Shown here: positions 34,034 through 47,183 of the stretch, piece by piece
How the letters are laid out: every line of letters begins with the position of its first letter
Numbering within the stretch: the first letter of the stretch is position 1
DNA from: Cynocephalus volans
Taxonomy: Eukaryota; Chordata; Mammalia; Dermoptera; Cynocephalidae
NCBI RefSeq assembly: GCF_027409185.1
Contig: NC_084463.1
Span: forward strand, 41,766,407 to 41,830,406
DNA length: 64,000 nt
Direction of reading: 5' to 3'
Made by a program: the position numbers and the translations under genes
The notes under the pieces: model-generated
Databases searched by the model: none
Seen by the model: only the letters and a program-made list of their open reading frames with translations
Told to the model about the DNA's origin: nothing

Positions 34034-37000
34034 TTTAAAAATATTGTTATTAGCATATTCATTATTACAAATCATGATTTTTCTTTATGCCCTTTACCTG
34101 ACCCATCACGCCCCCAACTCCCTCCCTCCGTCCATCCCCCCATCTCTAGTAACCATTGGTTTCTTCTGTCCTTCTGAAAGTTCAAGGAATTGTTGTAGTC
34201 TGTTCTGTTTCTTTGTTACTTTATTTCTTAGTACCTAGTTATAAGTGAGAGCATGTGGTATTTATCTTTCCTTGTCTGGCTTATTTCACACATCATAATT
34301 TTCTCCAGACTCATCCAGGTTTTTGCAAATGGCAGAATTTCATTCTTTTTTATAGCTGAGTAGTATTCCATTGTGTACATATATCACATTTTCCTTATCC
34401 AGTCATCTGTCGATGGGCACGGAGGTTGGTTCTATATTTTGGCTATTGTAAATAGAGCTGCAATGAACCTGGGAGTGCAGGTGTCCCTTCGATATGATTT
34501 CCGTTTCCTTGGATATATACCCAGTAGTGGGATTGCTGGATCATATGGTAGTGCTGTCTGTATTTGAGGAAACTTCTTTGCTGTTTTCCATAGTGGCTGT
34601 GCTAATTTACAGTCCCACCAACATTGTAGAAGAGTTCTCCTTTTCCTGTATTCTCAGTAGCATTTGTTACTAATGGTCTTTTTAATAATGGCCAGTCTAA
34701 CTGGGGTGAGATGATATCTCAGTGTGGTTTTGATTTGCATTTCTCTGATGACTAGTGATGCTGAACATTTTTTTCATGTACTGTTGGCTATTTGTGTGTC
34801 TTTGAAAAATGTCTATTCATCTCATTTGCCCAGTTTTTAATTGGATTACTTGATTTCTTACTGTATAGCTGTTTGAATTCTGTGTATATTCAGGATATTA
34901 AGCCCTTGGCAGATGTAGAGTTTGCAGATATTTTCTCCCATTTTTTAGGTTGCCTTTCTGCTCTGTTGATTGTTTCCTTTGCTGTGCAGAAGCTTCTTGG
35001 TTTGATATTAGCTCACTTGTTTATTGTTTATATTGTTGCTTGTGGCTTTGGGGGTCTTATTCATAAAGCCTTTGCCCCTTCCTACTTCCTGGAGTGTTTC
35101 CCTATGTTTCCTTTAAATTTAAAGGTTTGGGGTCTTTTATTCAGCTCTTTAATCCATTTTGAGTTGATTTTGGCATATGGTGAGATACTGGTCCAGTTTC
35201 ATCCTTCTTCATATGGATGTCCTATTTTCCCAGCACGATTTATTTACTGAAGAGGCTGTCTTTTCCACAGTGTCTTTTCTTGTTGACTTTGTCAAAGACA
35301 GTTGGCTGCAAGTATGTAAAGTTGATCCCCTGGGTTTTCTCTCCTGTCACATAGATCTGAGTGTCTGTTTCTGTGACATTACCATGCTGTTTGAGCTTTG
35401 TAATATAATTTGAAACTGGATAGTGTTATGCCTCCAGCTTTTTTTTTTTTTTTTTTTCTTTTTAACCTCAAAATTGCTTTGGCTATTCAGGGTCTTTTTT
35501 TATTCCGTATGAATGTTAGCATTGCCTTTTCTATTTCTGTGAAGAAAGTTGTTGATATTTTGATGGAGATTGCATTGAATCTGTAGATTGCTTTGGGTAG
35601 AATGGACAGTTTCACAATGTTAATTCTTCCCATCCAAGAGCCTGGAGTGTCGTTCCACTTTTTATGTGTCCTCTTTAGTTTCTTCTAGGTGTATTTTGTA
35701 GTTCTCATTGTAGAGATCTTTCACCTCCTTGGTTAAATTGATTCCTAGGTATTTTATTTTTTTGGTGACTATTGTAAATGGGCTTGCTTTCTTGATTTCT
35801 TTTTCTGCTAGTTCATTATTGGAGGATAAAAATGCTACTGATTTGTGGGTGTTGATTTTGTACCCTGCAACATTATCAAAATTGTTAGTCAACTGTAAGA
35901 GTTTTTGGTAGTGTGTAAGTTTCCTATGTGTGAGGTCACGTCATCTGCACACAGGGACACTTTGACTTCATCCTTTCCAATGTGGATGCTCTTTATTTCT
36001 TTCTCTTGCTTGATTGTTCTGGTTACTATCAATACTATGTTAAAGAGGTATGGTGGAGTGGGCAAACCTATGGTTTGTCTATTTTATTTATCTTCTCAAA
36101 AAACAACTTTATGATTCATTGATTATTTGTATCATTTTTGGGGTCTCCATTTCATTTAATTCTGTCCTGCTAATTATTTCTTTCTCTCTTGTACTTTTAT
36201 GATTGGATTGTTGTTATTTTTCTGGTTCTTTGAGGTGTAGTGTTAGGTCATTTTTGTGAAGTGTTTCCATTCTTTTTGATGTAAGCACTTATTGCAATAT
36301 ACTGCCTTCTTACTAGTGCTTTTGCAGTATCCCACAGGTTGTGGTAGGATGCATTGTTTTCATTAGTTTCAAGCAATTTTTTGCTTTTTTTAAAAAATTT
36401 TTTCTTGGACCCATAGGTCATTCAGGAGTCTGTTGTTTAGTTTTCATGCACTTGAATAGTTTCCAGAAATTTGCTTGTTATTGATTTCCAGTCTTAGTCA
36501 ATTGTGGTCAGAAAAGATACTAGGAATGATGTCAGTTTTTTAAAGTTTGCTGAAACCTGTTTTGTGACCTAACATGTGGTCTGTCCTGGAGAATGTTCCA
36601 TGTACTGATGAGAAAAATGTGTATTCTCTAGTTGTTGGATGAAATGTTCTGTAGATGTCTGCCAGGTCCAATTGGTCTAAGGCTCAGTTTCAGCCCTGTG
36701 TTTCTTCGTTGGTTGGTGGCCTGGAAGGTCTGTCCAATGCTGAGAGAGGGGTATTCAGGTCACCTCATATTATTGTGTTAGGGTCTATCTCTTTTTTTAG
36801 GTCTATGAGTGTTTGCTTTACATCTTGGTGCTCCAGTGTTGGTTGCATATATACTTATGATTGTTAATATCTTCTAACTGGAAAGATCTCTTTATCATTA
36901 TATAGTTACCTTCTTTGTCTCTTTTTATGGATTTTGGTTTGAAGTCTTTTTTATCAGATAGAACAGCCACTCCTGCTCAGTTTTTGTTTCCATTTGCGTG

Positions 37001-37312
37001 GTTTATCTTTTTCCACCCCATCACTTTTAGTCTGTGTTTCTTTATAGGTGAGGTGGGTCTCTTGAAAACAGCATATGGTTGGGTGTAGCTTCCTTAGACA
37101 ATCAAGTCAATCTGTGTCTTCTTAATGGGGAGTTTGGCCCATTTGCATTTATGGTTGTTATTGGTGACTATTGCTTTATTGCCTGCCATTATATTGCTTT
37201 TCGTTTAGATGTTTTCAATATTATTTTTTCCTTTCTTCCTCTTTTATTTTTCACCCTCCATGTTCGTTAGACTTTTCAGGTAACACGATTTAACTTCTTT
37301 CTCTTTCTTGTT
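34034..37312 (-). mobile_element. L1, minus strand: 3' UTR and ORF2 (internally deleted)
   Basis: Antisense L1: 3' UTR 34034-34300, ORF2 C-terminal Cys-rich region (GAGTAGTATTCCATTGTG, ATTGCTGGATCATATGGTAG), RT region up to about 36060, then an abrupt jump to the endonuclease region (AAAAACAACTTTATGATTCA onward) to 37312. The RT frame 35662-35892 still reads GYKINTHKSVAFL and KYLGINLTKEVKDLY. It is broken elsewhere. The element resumes as ORF1 and 5' UTR at 39992, after the NDRG3 retrocopy. Confidence 0.85.
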
Positions 37313-37320
37313 AGCATTTT

Positions 37321-37321
<1 letters not shown>

Positions 37322-37363
<42 letters not shown>
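37322..37363 (-). repeat. Poly(A) tail of the NDRG3 retrocopy
   Basis: An uninterrupted T-run on the + strand directly left of the mRNA 3' end, merging with the target-site duplication. Confidence 0.95.
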
Positions 37364-37368
<5 letters not shown>

Positions 37369-39977
37369 TGAGACATATACAGCTTTATTTAATAATCTGT
37401 AAAAAGTTGTACTCTGGCACAGTAACACATTCCTTATCTCAGCAGAAAGCAAACAATGTGTCTGAAAAGCCCCTTCCCATGATTGGGAACTGTGTAACCC
37501 TGAGCTTACATCTTGATGCTCTGGAGAGCTGGGCTCTTGATGTGTGGCAGTTGGTCTCCATGGTTCTTTCACCCTTGTCCAGCAATACTCTCTGGCTGGC
37601 TGCGACACCCTCACATAACAGTAGACAGGAGGCTGAAAACAATTTTACCTGGACAGAGCTACCCTTACAGATTGGCCCCTTCCCACCCACAAAAGGGAGT
37701 TCATAGGATCAAGAATCTTTCTGAGAAATGGGTTCCTTATCAATTTAATTTAGCTTCCATTAAGTCTGCTGAAATCAAAGCTATACTTATTAAACATAAT
37801 ATTGTATTAATGGCTGTTTCTCTCTCCCTACCTATTTCCTCACCATCTACATGATTTTTAGGTTATACTCTCCCTTTTTTGGGGGGGATTAATGGATAGA
37901 GAAACACTCTCCATCTCAGACCTGGGAGGCACTTCTTGCGAATATGTGGATGTCTGGTAAGTGGTATCAGACACTACAGCAATAGCAGTTTTGCTCTTGC
38001 AGAGTGAAGGCCTGGCATTTTGTTTTCTACCTTCCTGTACTAAGACAGTCCAGTAATTAAGCCACATGCACTCCTTGGAAAAAACGCCCTGTTGTATCAG
38101 AACCTCATTGTTCATGGGCTTCTAGCAGAAGATATCCCTCCCTTTTATTTATAGACTAGTATATTCAATTCATTTGGACAGAAGGAGGTGGCTGGCCACC
38201 CTGCTTGCCTCTCTATGTAACAGACACCCTTCTATCATTGGTCACAATCAATCAATGCTCCAAAGAGTAATTATGATCTTCCACATTCCTCAGAGCTGCT
38301 CTCTCCTGAAATCACTTTGCAAATCTTATTGACCAATTTGGAACCAGAAGAGAATGCAGGGGCCTACCCAACCTATAAATCTGTTCTGCACATTTCCCTT
38401 AAAAACACCACGGAGAATGCAAAAAGTCCCTTTTTTGTTTTTTGCAGAAGCATGTCTAAAATCACGGAACTATATACACACAAACACAGACACACGTGCT
38501 TGCAAACACATGGAAGTGGGATCAAAGAATCTTATCAGATACATAGTTGGGGGAGCACAAGAAAAAGCTGGCAAGAGAAGATATGGAGATCTGACCAGCT
38601 AAAGGTGTTGGAATGTTACAGTAATGGCATGGAAGTGGTTCTTGGTACATACAAAAAAGGAGGTGGGTGGGCAGAGAGAATGATAAATCCAGGCTACTAG
38701 AGAGAGGTTCAGTGGCCATGCATGAGTTAAAGATAGTAGAGGCCAGTTTACTGGATGAAATGTTATATTATGGAGTGGTCATTTGAGGAAGGATGGATTT
38801 GCATGGTCCAGGGAAGGAGCATCTGCTTAGCAGGACACTTCCATGGTCTGGTGTCTTTCCAGGACATCAGGGGACTCACAGGACTCTTGAGTTCCATCCG
38901 ACTGATTGCTGGTGACAGACCGGCTGAAGGGACTTTCTCCAGAGCCGATGCTACTTGAGGTTGAGTGGGTTCGTGATCGGGCAAGCCGGGTCATGCTGGC
39001 AGATGGTATGTAGCCCATTCCCTGCAAAAAGTACTTGAAGGCCTTGGTGAGCTTCCCAGGCTGAACTACTTGGGGCAGTCCTCCACAGTCTGCCATCTTC
39101 AGTAAAGTTGTATTTATAGGATTCAGACGAGAATTGCATTCAACCACAGCCTCAACTGCAGGTGAATTGTCCCCTACCACCAGTAAAGTAGAACACTTTA
39201 ATGTTTTTAATCTGCTATCACTTTGGCCCAGTATGGGTCTTTCAATCTCTAGGTCTCTGCGTCCATTATAGGAACCCAGGAAGAGCTGCAGATTTTCTTG
39301 GTTGATATCCTGGGCAATATGCAGTCTGTAGGTTTGAATCAGGTCCAGGTTGGCCTGTAACTCTTCCTGCCCAAAATGATGAGCCAGAATAATGTCCACA
39401 ACATTGGTTGTCAAGCCTGAGAGTTTGGAAGCTGCCCAGTCAATCCAGCCTTTAGTACAGGGGTCAATGTTAATAAGCACAAGGCCTTCCACAAGCTCTG
39501 GATGACTGAGCGCAAATCTGCTGAGGATGTAAGCTCCAGCTCCAACTCCAATCCCAATGACGCTTTTCAGACTGAAGTGGGTAAGAACAGAAGGCAGCAT
39601 TTCAGCTAGCTCATCCATCGTTGGGTACTGGTATCCTGTTGGGAAAGAGGGTGCACCTTCCTGCTGGCCTGGGGCATCCACATGACAGACAGCAAAGTGC
39701 TGAGTAATCTCTTGCATGTCCTCAAAGTTAAAGAATGCATTGAAACAGGATTTATGGTTGAGGCCAATGTCATGATATGTCAGTATAACTGGTCTGTTTC
39801 CCTTCGGTAAGCCTCTTATTGTGACATGGACCACACCATGAGTTGTTTCTATGTCATGTTCCTGACAGTCAAAGTCCTGGAAGTTTCGTGTACCATTCTG
39901 AGGCGCGGGAACCCGCCGTCAGTGCAGCGGCGGCGGCGGCGGCAGCTGCGGCGGCTGCGAGAGCGGCGGGGGAGGTC
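37327..39977 (-). pseudogene. NDRG3 (retrocopy): NDRG3 retrocopy with a long open frame
   Basis: An intronless copy of the NDRG3 mRNA (N-myc downstream-regulated gene 3, a catalytically inactive alpha/beta-hydrolase-fold protein). The minus-strand frame 39834 to 38827 covers 335 codons without a stop, from [20 protein letters not shown] to the C-terminal [10 protein letters not shown] and TAA. It includes [20 protein letters not shown] and the Ser-rich tail with RTHSTSSS. Only scattered substitutions are apparent. The 3' UTR runs to an AATAAA at about 37385-37392 and a 40-nt poly(A) tail (T-run 37322-37363). The target duplication AGCATTTTGGTTTT lies at 37313-37326 and 39978-39991. The exon with the normal start codon (MDELQDVQL...) is missing: a GC-rich leader joins directly to codons for [12 protein letters not shown]. 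The NDRG frame therefore has no ATG until the FEDM position, and out-of-frame ATGs precede it. Confidence 0.93.
39924..39975. repeat. GC-rich (CGG)n leader of the NDRG3 retrocopy
   Basis: GCGGCGGCGGCGGCGGC and related units, the reverse complement of an NDRG3 CpG-island 5' UTR carried along by retroposition. It stands out in an AT-rich L1 setting. Confidence 0.8.
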
Positions 39978-39991
39978 AGCATTTTGGTTTT

Positions 39992-41330
39992 AATGGTGGG
40001 TTTTGGTCTTTCTTGTAAATCCATGAGAGTGATTATCATTTTTGAGTTTCTGGATGCAGGACTCCTTCGAGAATTTCTTGCAGGGCCTGTCATGTGGTAG
40101 TGAACTCCCATAATTTTTGTTTGTCTTGGAAATACACTATTTCTCCCTCATTTCTGAAGGAAAACCTTGTTGGATGAAGAATTCCTGACTGGCAGTTTTT
40201 TCCTTTTAGTATTTTGAATATATCATCTTACTTTCTTCTGGCCTTTAAGGTTTCAGTTGAGAAGTCTGCTGTTAGTCTGATGGGAACTCCTTTATAGGTG
40301 ACTTGACACTTTTCTCTTGCTGCTTCTAGAATTCTCTCTGTCTTTAAATTTTGCCAGTTTGACTGTAACGTGGCTTAGAGAGGATCTTTTTGGATTGCAT
40401 CTGTCTGGGGATCTTCGGGCTTCCTGGATCTGATGGTCTGCATCTCTCTCTGTGCCTGGGAATCTTTCTGTCATTACTTTCTTGGTTAGGTTTATAATGA
40501 CTTTTCCTTTCTCTTCCCCTTCTGGAATACCCATGGTTTGGATGTTTGTGCACTTGAAGTTTTCTATTAGCTCTCTTAAATTTTCATTTTAAATACCCCG
40601 CCCCTCTTTTTTTGTCTGCCTGGGTTATTTAAAAAAGACCGTCTTCTGGGTCTGAAATTGTTTCTTCTGCTTGCTCTCACCTGCTGCTCAAGCTTCCTGT
40701 TCTGTTTTTTATTTCACTGAATGAATCCTTCCTTTCTAGTTTTGTTACGTTCTTTTCAAAAGTATTAATCTCTTTGTAAATTTCCTCCTTCATAACCTGG
40801 ATATTTTTCCTTGTTTCATTGTGTTCTCTAATTGATTCTTCTCTTATTTCTCTGAGTTTTGTTGATCAGTGCTTGGAATTCCTTTCCAGACATCTCAAGG
40901 TTTTCCTGCTTGATGGAGGCTGGAACTTGAGAATTACCATATCCCTTTGGTGGTGTCATATCTTCTTATTTATTTGTATTTCTGTTATTTTCATTGGTGT
41001 TTGGTCATCTGATAGGACACTTGTTTCTTCTATTACTCTGGAGGGGGCTATGAGGGAAGAGACTTTGTCCTCTGTTTGTAGGCTGTGGTGGTGACTCTTG
41101 TATCAGTGCAGTTGGGTGCATGTTTGGCTGCCTTGGCTCCTTTTGGGTCAATGTGCATGGCCCCTCTGGGGTTCTAGTGGGCCTGCAGCTGCAGAGGAGT
41201 TTGGCTTGCAGGATCCTGCACTCACCTGGGTGATGGCTCAGTTGGTATGTGGAGGCCCCTCCAGGGCTCTTGGATGTGTGCGTGGACCTACAGCTTCATT
41301 AAGGAAGTGTTTTACTTTTTATAAATTAAA
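39992..41330 (-). mobile_element. L1, minus strand: ORF1 and 5' UTR (continuation of 34034 element)
   Basis: ORF1 antisense from GGACTCCTTCGAGAATTTCT; the frame 40292-40534 reads NPKRSS and the frame 40344-40553 the preceding part. The coiled-coil region is at 40600-40900 and the GC-rich 5' UTR at 41040-41310. With 34034-37312 it makes a near full-length L1 (with an internal deletion) into which NDRG3 was inserted near the ORF1/ORF2 junction. Confidence 0.75.
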
Positions 41331-41517
41331 GAAGTAGCCTACTGTTGAGAAAATTATATCAGGGAAAGGTTTCACATCTCTGTAAACTTGAACCTGCTGG
41401 GTGCGATCCCGTCAGCACTATCCTGTGGCATCCTTAAGTCTGTCCCTTACCTGTTCCCTTTGTTCTTGTTCATCAGCCACTTGGGGAAGTTGGGTGAGGG
41501 GTAGAATTTCCAGCCAG

Positions 41518-42091
41518 TAACAGACATATGAAAAAATGCTCAACATCACTCTGCATCCGGGAAATGCAAATCAAAACCACATTGAGATACCATCTAACTC
41601 CAGTTAGGATGGCTAAAATCCAAAAGACTGTGAACGATAAATGCTGGCGAGGCTGCGGAGAAAAAGGAACTCTCATACATTGTTGGTGGGACTGCAAAAT
41701 GGTGCAGCCTCTATGGAAAATGGTATGGAGGTTCCTCAAACAATTGCAGATAGATCTACCATACGACCCAGCTATCCCACTGTTGGGAATATACCCAGAG
41801 GAATGGAAATCATCAAGTCGAAGGTATACCTGTTCCCCAATGTTCATCGCAGCACTCTTTACAATAGCCAAGAGTTGGAACCAGCCCAAATGCCCATCAT
41901 CAGATGAGTGGATACGGAAAATGTGGTACATCTACACAATGGAGTACTACTCAGCTATAAAAACGAATGAAATACTGCCATTTGCAACAACATGGATGGA
42001 CCTTGAGAGAATTATATGAAACAAGTCAGGCACAGAAAGAGAAATACCACATGTTCTCACTTATTGGTGGGAGCTAAAAATTAATATATAA

Positions 42092-42138
<47 letters not shown>

Positions 42139-42377
42139 CCGGGGGGGGGGAAGAAGATATAACAACCACAATTATTTGAAGTTGATACAACAAGCAAACA
42201 GAAAGGACATTGTTGGGGGGAGGGGGGAGGGAGAAGGGAGGGAGGTTTTGGTGATGGGGAGCAATAATCAGCCACAATGTATATCGACAAAATAAAATTT
42301 AAAAAAAAAATAAAATAAAATAAATAAATAAATAAAATAAAATAAAATAAAATAATTATTACCAAAAAAAAAAAAAA
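41518..42377 (+). mobile_element. Young 5'-truncated L1 (ORF2 C-terminus and 3' UTR), copy 1
   Basis: The frame 41528-42019 encodes the L1 ORF2p C-terminal Cys domain ([20 protein letters not shown], then [19 protein letters not shown], then [19 protein letters not shown]). A deletion of about 4 codons' length relative to copy 2 occurs near 42017, giving an early TGA. The 3' UTR has a (CA)n tract, a G-run and AATAAAATTT, then an A-rich tail. A perfect 15-bp target duplication AGAATTTCCAGCCAG lies at 41503-41517 and 42378-42392. Confidence 0.93.
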
Positions 42378-42392
42378 AGAATTTCCAGCCAG

Positions 42393-45300
42393 ACCAGTCA
42401 GTAAATTCGCCTGCTCTTCAGTAACCTTCATAGAGCCTTTTAGAGCTACGGATCTACTCTAATACACCCTAAAGGTTAGTACTCTAGGAAAGTCCCTTCG
42501 ATGGCATTATCAGTGTCAGAGATTGCAAAGGTCTCCTCTGAAGAAACCTGCTACAGTTCCTCTGGTATAGTGCACAAGCTACAGATACATTTGTATAAAG
42601 TTGTAAACTATTTAATATTTGTTTGTTATACACCAACACTAACATAGTTATAGTCTTAGCTTTGGGGAATTAGAGAAGTAAATTTAGGAAATTTTGCTAC
42701 TTTTATCTACTTAAATGAAAGTTGAGGCAACTTTTACTCGATGCAAACCTGGAAGTGTTCAGTGAGAAGAACACATGGTAACTGGCCGCACATCCTGCAC
42801 TGTGATTTGCACAGTGCCTTCAGCTCTGGGGTTCTGTGCATGTGGCCCTCTTGGACAGGGGGAGTGTAAATGGACTATTTTAACATGCTTCTGCCTTGCC
42901 AGTTTAAGTAGTAAACAATTTAGGCACAAAAAAAAGATAGATGTTTGTTAAAATTTAACCTTATTAAAGTGAACAGTGTTTGTTCCTGGCTCGGAAAATC
43001 TGGACAAACAGCACCTCTGCTCCCAAATGAGCCATGGCTTTGACAGCCAGGCACATAGCTGCACAGCTGGGAGGTGACCCGCACTGCAATTGAGAGCAAA
43101 ATCCCCTCATGATATGAAATTCACTTGAAAACGTTCAAGCATATTGAGGGAAGCAAAAGCAAAACATTTTCTTTTGCTACTGGCACCTTGATTTTTCACA
43201 CCAGGAAAAATCTTGATGTTGAAGAAACAGTTGAGATGGGAAATGACATTGTGCATGTGCCTTACTGAGATCTAAAAATAGAGCAGAATTTACTCACATG
43301 CTTTATCCACTGTGTCTCTTCAGAGCCTACGCTTGCAGGTTCATAGAAGAGAAACAGTCCTTACAGCTGTAGCTGATGGTGAGGATTCGGGACACAGTGG
43401 GCGTGAGAGAGGGTTTGGAGCCCGACTTCCCTGAGTCAGTCACCAGCACTGAGAAAGGGGTGCGTCTCACCTGTTCCTTTGCCTGTGTGGAGCCATCCAG
43501 TGTGTGCAGTCACTGTACATGAGTGTCTGTGGGGTTGGTTGGGACTGTGCTGACTTGATCTCTTCTCCGTATTTTTCATCCCTGTCCTGCTGCAACTTCC
43601 ATGTGGTTTATTGGGCAGATTCTACCCAGAGGAGCGAGCACATTAGCATAATTCCTTTGCTGGAGGCCAGATTATGTCGTCCTGGTTTCTGTGAGTCCTT
43701 CTAGTGCCACCCAGTGTCCTGTGATGCTGTATTGCCACAGCCATCCTTGTAGTGAGACAAGACACCTAGTTTCATGCTTTGGGGGAATTAGCCCACTAGG
43801 GTGTGCTGCTGCTCCCTGTGCCAAGGGCCTGCTTCATTCTGTAGTCGGCTGGACCCCAAACAACTTATTTCCATTGTAAACAAATGGCCAGGCCCGGCAG
43901 CAGCAGTTTCATCCGGGGCCGTGGCCTGGCCATGGGAGCTGTTCCTCCTGCTGCTAAGGTTTAAGCCAGCTCCCTAAGGTGACACCTTTCCTCCCTACAA
44001 GCAGGCCCCATGGGTGCTGAAGGAGGCTGTGTGGACAGAATGGCTGCCCTCCTGTCCAGTGGACAGATGTGAGGGGACTGGGTGGCACACCTATGACCAT
44101 GACACAGTCAGTGCTGCCGGGATGACATCACTGCTGACCAGCAGAGAGCTCGGCAGCTGGCAGGGGTGTCTCATCCCTGAAAGGCGGTGCTGCTGTTTCT
44201 CTAGAATAGGTTTTTTTCTGGTTGGTTAAAGAGTTATTCCTTATTCTCCTGTAAATTTATACACAACATAATTCACTAAAAAGTGAACTTGTAAGTTACA
44301 TTTTAGCTGTGCTCAAAAATGAGTTTCTCTTTCACTGCCATTCCAGCAGAGCTGACCCAAGTCCAGCACCACCGATGCGGTTGCCACTCACAGTGGGACA
44401 GAAGTGAGTGCAGGTCCCTGGGGCGGATGCTGGGTAGATCTTTTGGCATGTTTTGAACATTTTCCCTCAAAGTAGAACAGAGGCTTAATATGTGTCACAG
44501 GAAACCAGCCGGTAAACTGTGGGCAACTGGCCACTGATGTCTCCCAGTTACAGAACATTTTATCAATAATTTACTTATTCCTATTTATGTACTCTTTAAA
44601 GAGTAGGTAAAGGATAATGATGGTTGGTTTTTAAGAGAAGCAGCTGATTTTATAAAATATCATCTTCATAGTTAAGGAAGGCAATTACCTTTTTTAATGT
44701 ATTACATTAATTTACTATTACTGCTCTTCGGTAATCAGTGACTTTAGTCACATGTCTTGGAAATGTCCCAGAAATAACCTCTTGGTTTTTCCTTGAATGA
44801 GGGAGAAAATACATCAACTAGAGCAGTTGTGGAAGTTTTAATCTTTCATGGACATCTCATTTTAAAGCTTATGGTCTGGAGAAATGTAGGTAATGTTTCT
44901 GAAGTGAACGTGTATTTTTAACCCGAAACAATGTGAACGTTAAATGTCACTAAGGTTTGGTTTCAGGTCATATCACACAGGTTTCCAATGTGCTGTATTC
45001 AAGGTGCTTTGTTGAGGTTTCTGGAAATGCCTTAGACCGGTTTTTTAGAGTTATCTAGAAGTATAATGTTAAAATATTCTCAGAAAAATTTCTGTTTATA
45101 AAGGCAGTGACTGAACTGGTTTTAGGTCTCGATTTCTATCATGATAGGTTCATTCTTTTCATGACTGCTGGCTGGTCGGCTTCCTGGCTGGTGGGTGGTT
45201 TCATACAACTATCTAGGCCAATAGTTGCTTCATGGTGCCCTTGCTCAATGTCAGAGTCCTTTGACATTGTGAATCTAGCACTACTTCCTTGCTGTGCTTT

Positions 45301-47183
45301 ACATGTTCAGCCCTTCCCTGTCCCCTGCACATCTTCTCCCGTGGAAAGGGGACTGTGCTGATTTCATCTAATCTAAACTCTGGGAGCCATTCAAGTTTGA
45401 TGCAGCGAACCTCGCTAGCTAAATCTGAGTTGTTAAAAAATAAATTTCCAAATACTAACATACTGTGATCCCTTTGGTATACAAATTTGATCTGATAAAA
45501 TAATACACGTAAAAATGTTAAAACAAGGTGTCTAGACAGTAAAAGGTAGTCTTTGTTGTTTTTCCTAGTGTGTCTCTGTTTTCTATTTTGTCAGACACTG
45601 TCATTGCTGTATAGCGCACTTCAGTTGAAAACTCAACTCCCAGAGGCATGAAACATTTAGAGAGGTGTGGCTGTTGTAGCATGTGAGCCACAGTCCCCAG
45701 GGGACACAGTGGTCTGTGGAGAGCCTCGACCACTGAGGCTTAGAAATGCTGCCAAGTATGGGGTTCTGTGGGCAGCCACCTGTGGCAAGAGGCAGGCAGG
45801 GTGTGTGAGGTTGGAAAGGCTCTAGGAGAGGAAAATATGGAATTTGCCATTTGTGTGAATTACCATTAAAAGGAGGGTTAGGACAAAAAGTATGAAAGAA
45901 GTTGGGATTAAAGTTAACTTTAATGCCTGTTAACACTGTCTAATTGTCCTAAGCTTTGGATCCATGTAGTACTGTTGCAAATTTGTAAAACAAAGGAATT
46001 TTATTTGTCCTGTAAATTGGGAAAACTGCAGCTCCCAGGTTTTTAGTGAATTGACTGAAAACTGAAGGGATCGCTCGAACATATGTTGAATCCTCTCACT
46101 TAGATATTTGGGAGTTTGGAGGCTTGCTGCTGAGCAGATAGGTTGAGAAGAGCCTGTACCTCAACCACTCACCCTGGGAAACCCTCATCCCACAAGGCCC
46201 AAGACCACCTGCAGCCCTGTACCTGTTGGCATTTCACGCCTTGTCCCACTACCTGGATTTCTGACAAGTGACACGGCTGCCCGAACAAACACCATCCATC
46301 GACACGCTATCTGCACTGGAGCCCCTGCCTCCCTGAGGGGTTGCTGTGCTGATCTTTGAGTTCTGGTGGACTATGCAATGGGTTCTTTCCTGGCATGTAA
46401 AGGTTCAGGGCTTTTGAGGGTTTTTTTTTTTTTTTTTGAGCTTTTGACTACAATCTTTGTTTGATTTAAAAGCACTAATTTACTATCTACCACATTAATT
46501 CAGTTATGTCTAGAGGGCTGTAAATGGGGACATTTATACAGCAGCATTAGTGTATTGTTGGTTGCCAACTCTTAGTATGGGAAAATGACTGACTTTCCCT
46601 ATGTTGCAAATTCCTGTCACCTTTCCATATGTTATTAATGGCATTACCTCCAAGTGACTTGTCCAATAGGACAATGTGGCATGTGAGACCTCCCTGCCCT
46701 CATGCTCAGATGTCCACTCGGGGTTGAATGTGCATGTAAGGAGCACTCGTCTGTTTACCCTTCCTGAGAAAACTTATGAAATTCAAGTTTACAAAAAAAT
46801 TGCACTTGAATTCTTAAGTGCTACCCTAAATCCACGTAGGGTTTTTTTGTTTGTTTTAGGTAAAATGAAGTGTGTCCTTCAGTTTTAAAGCTCAGCTGAG
46901 GAGTAAATTGAGGCTTTGACTGTGTAGTTTATTGGGTGAAGTAAGAGCTTTAATATAATAATATAATAAAGCATTTTTCTTTCTGAAGTAAGCCATAGTC
47001 ACTATCATAAATACTGTTAGTAGCCCTTAATTAAGCTTCTTTTTTGAATTTTAAGATTTTAAAAATTCTTTTTTCTAAATGTATCCTATTCAGTAATGCC
47101 TAGTAAGCTCCTGCTAGTTAAGGGTGGGCGTGTTTGAAGCCTGTTCTCCTGTGTCACCCACACACCTGCGCTCTCTCTTGCAG
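42393..47183 (+). other. Remainder of intron 4
   Basis: No gene or clear repeat recognised. GC-richer parts at 43330-44180 hold only short frames. 46415-46440 is a T-run. Confidence 0.5.

Noticed and set aside
37276..37706. Frames crossing the T-run at the NDRG3 3' end
   Set aside because: Poly-Phe and poly-Lys stretches are translations of the poly(A) tail of the retrocopy.
41473..42431. Minus-strand frames of 116 to 152 codons in the young L1
   Set aside because: Shadows of the ORF2 C-terminus and of the (CA)n/G-run 3' UTR. The sense strand explains the sequence.
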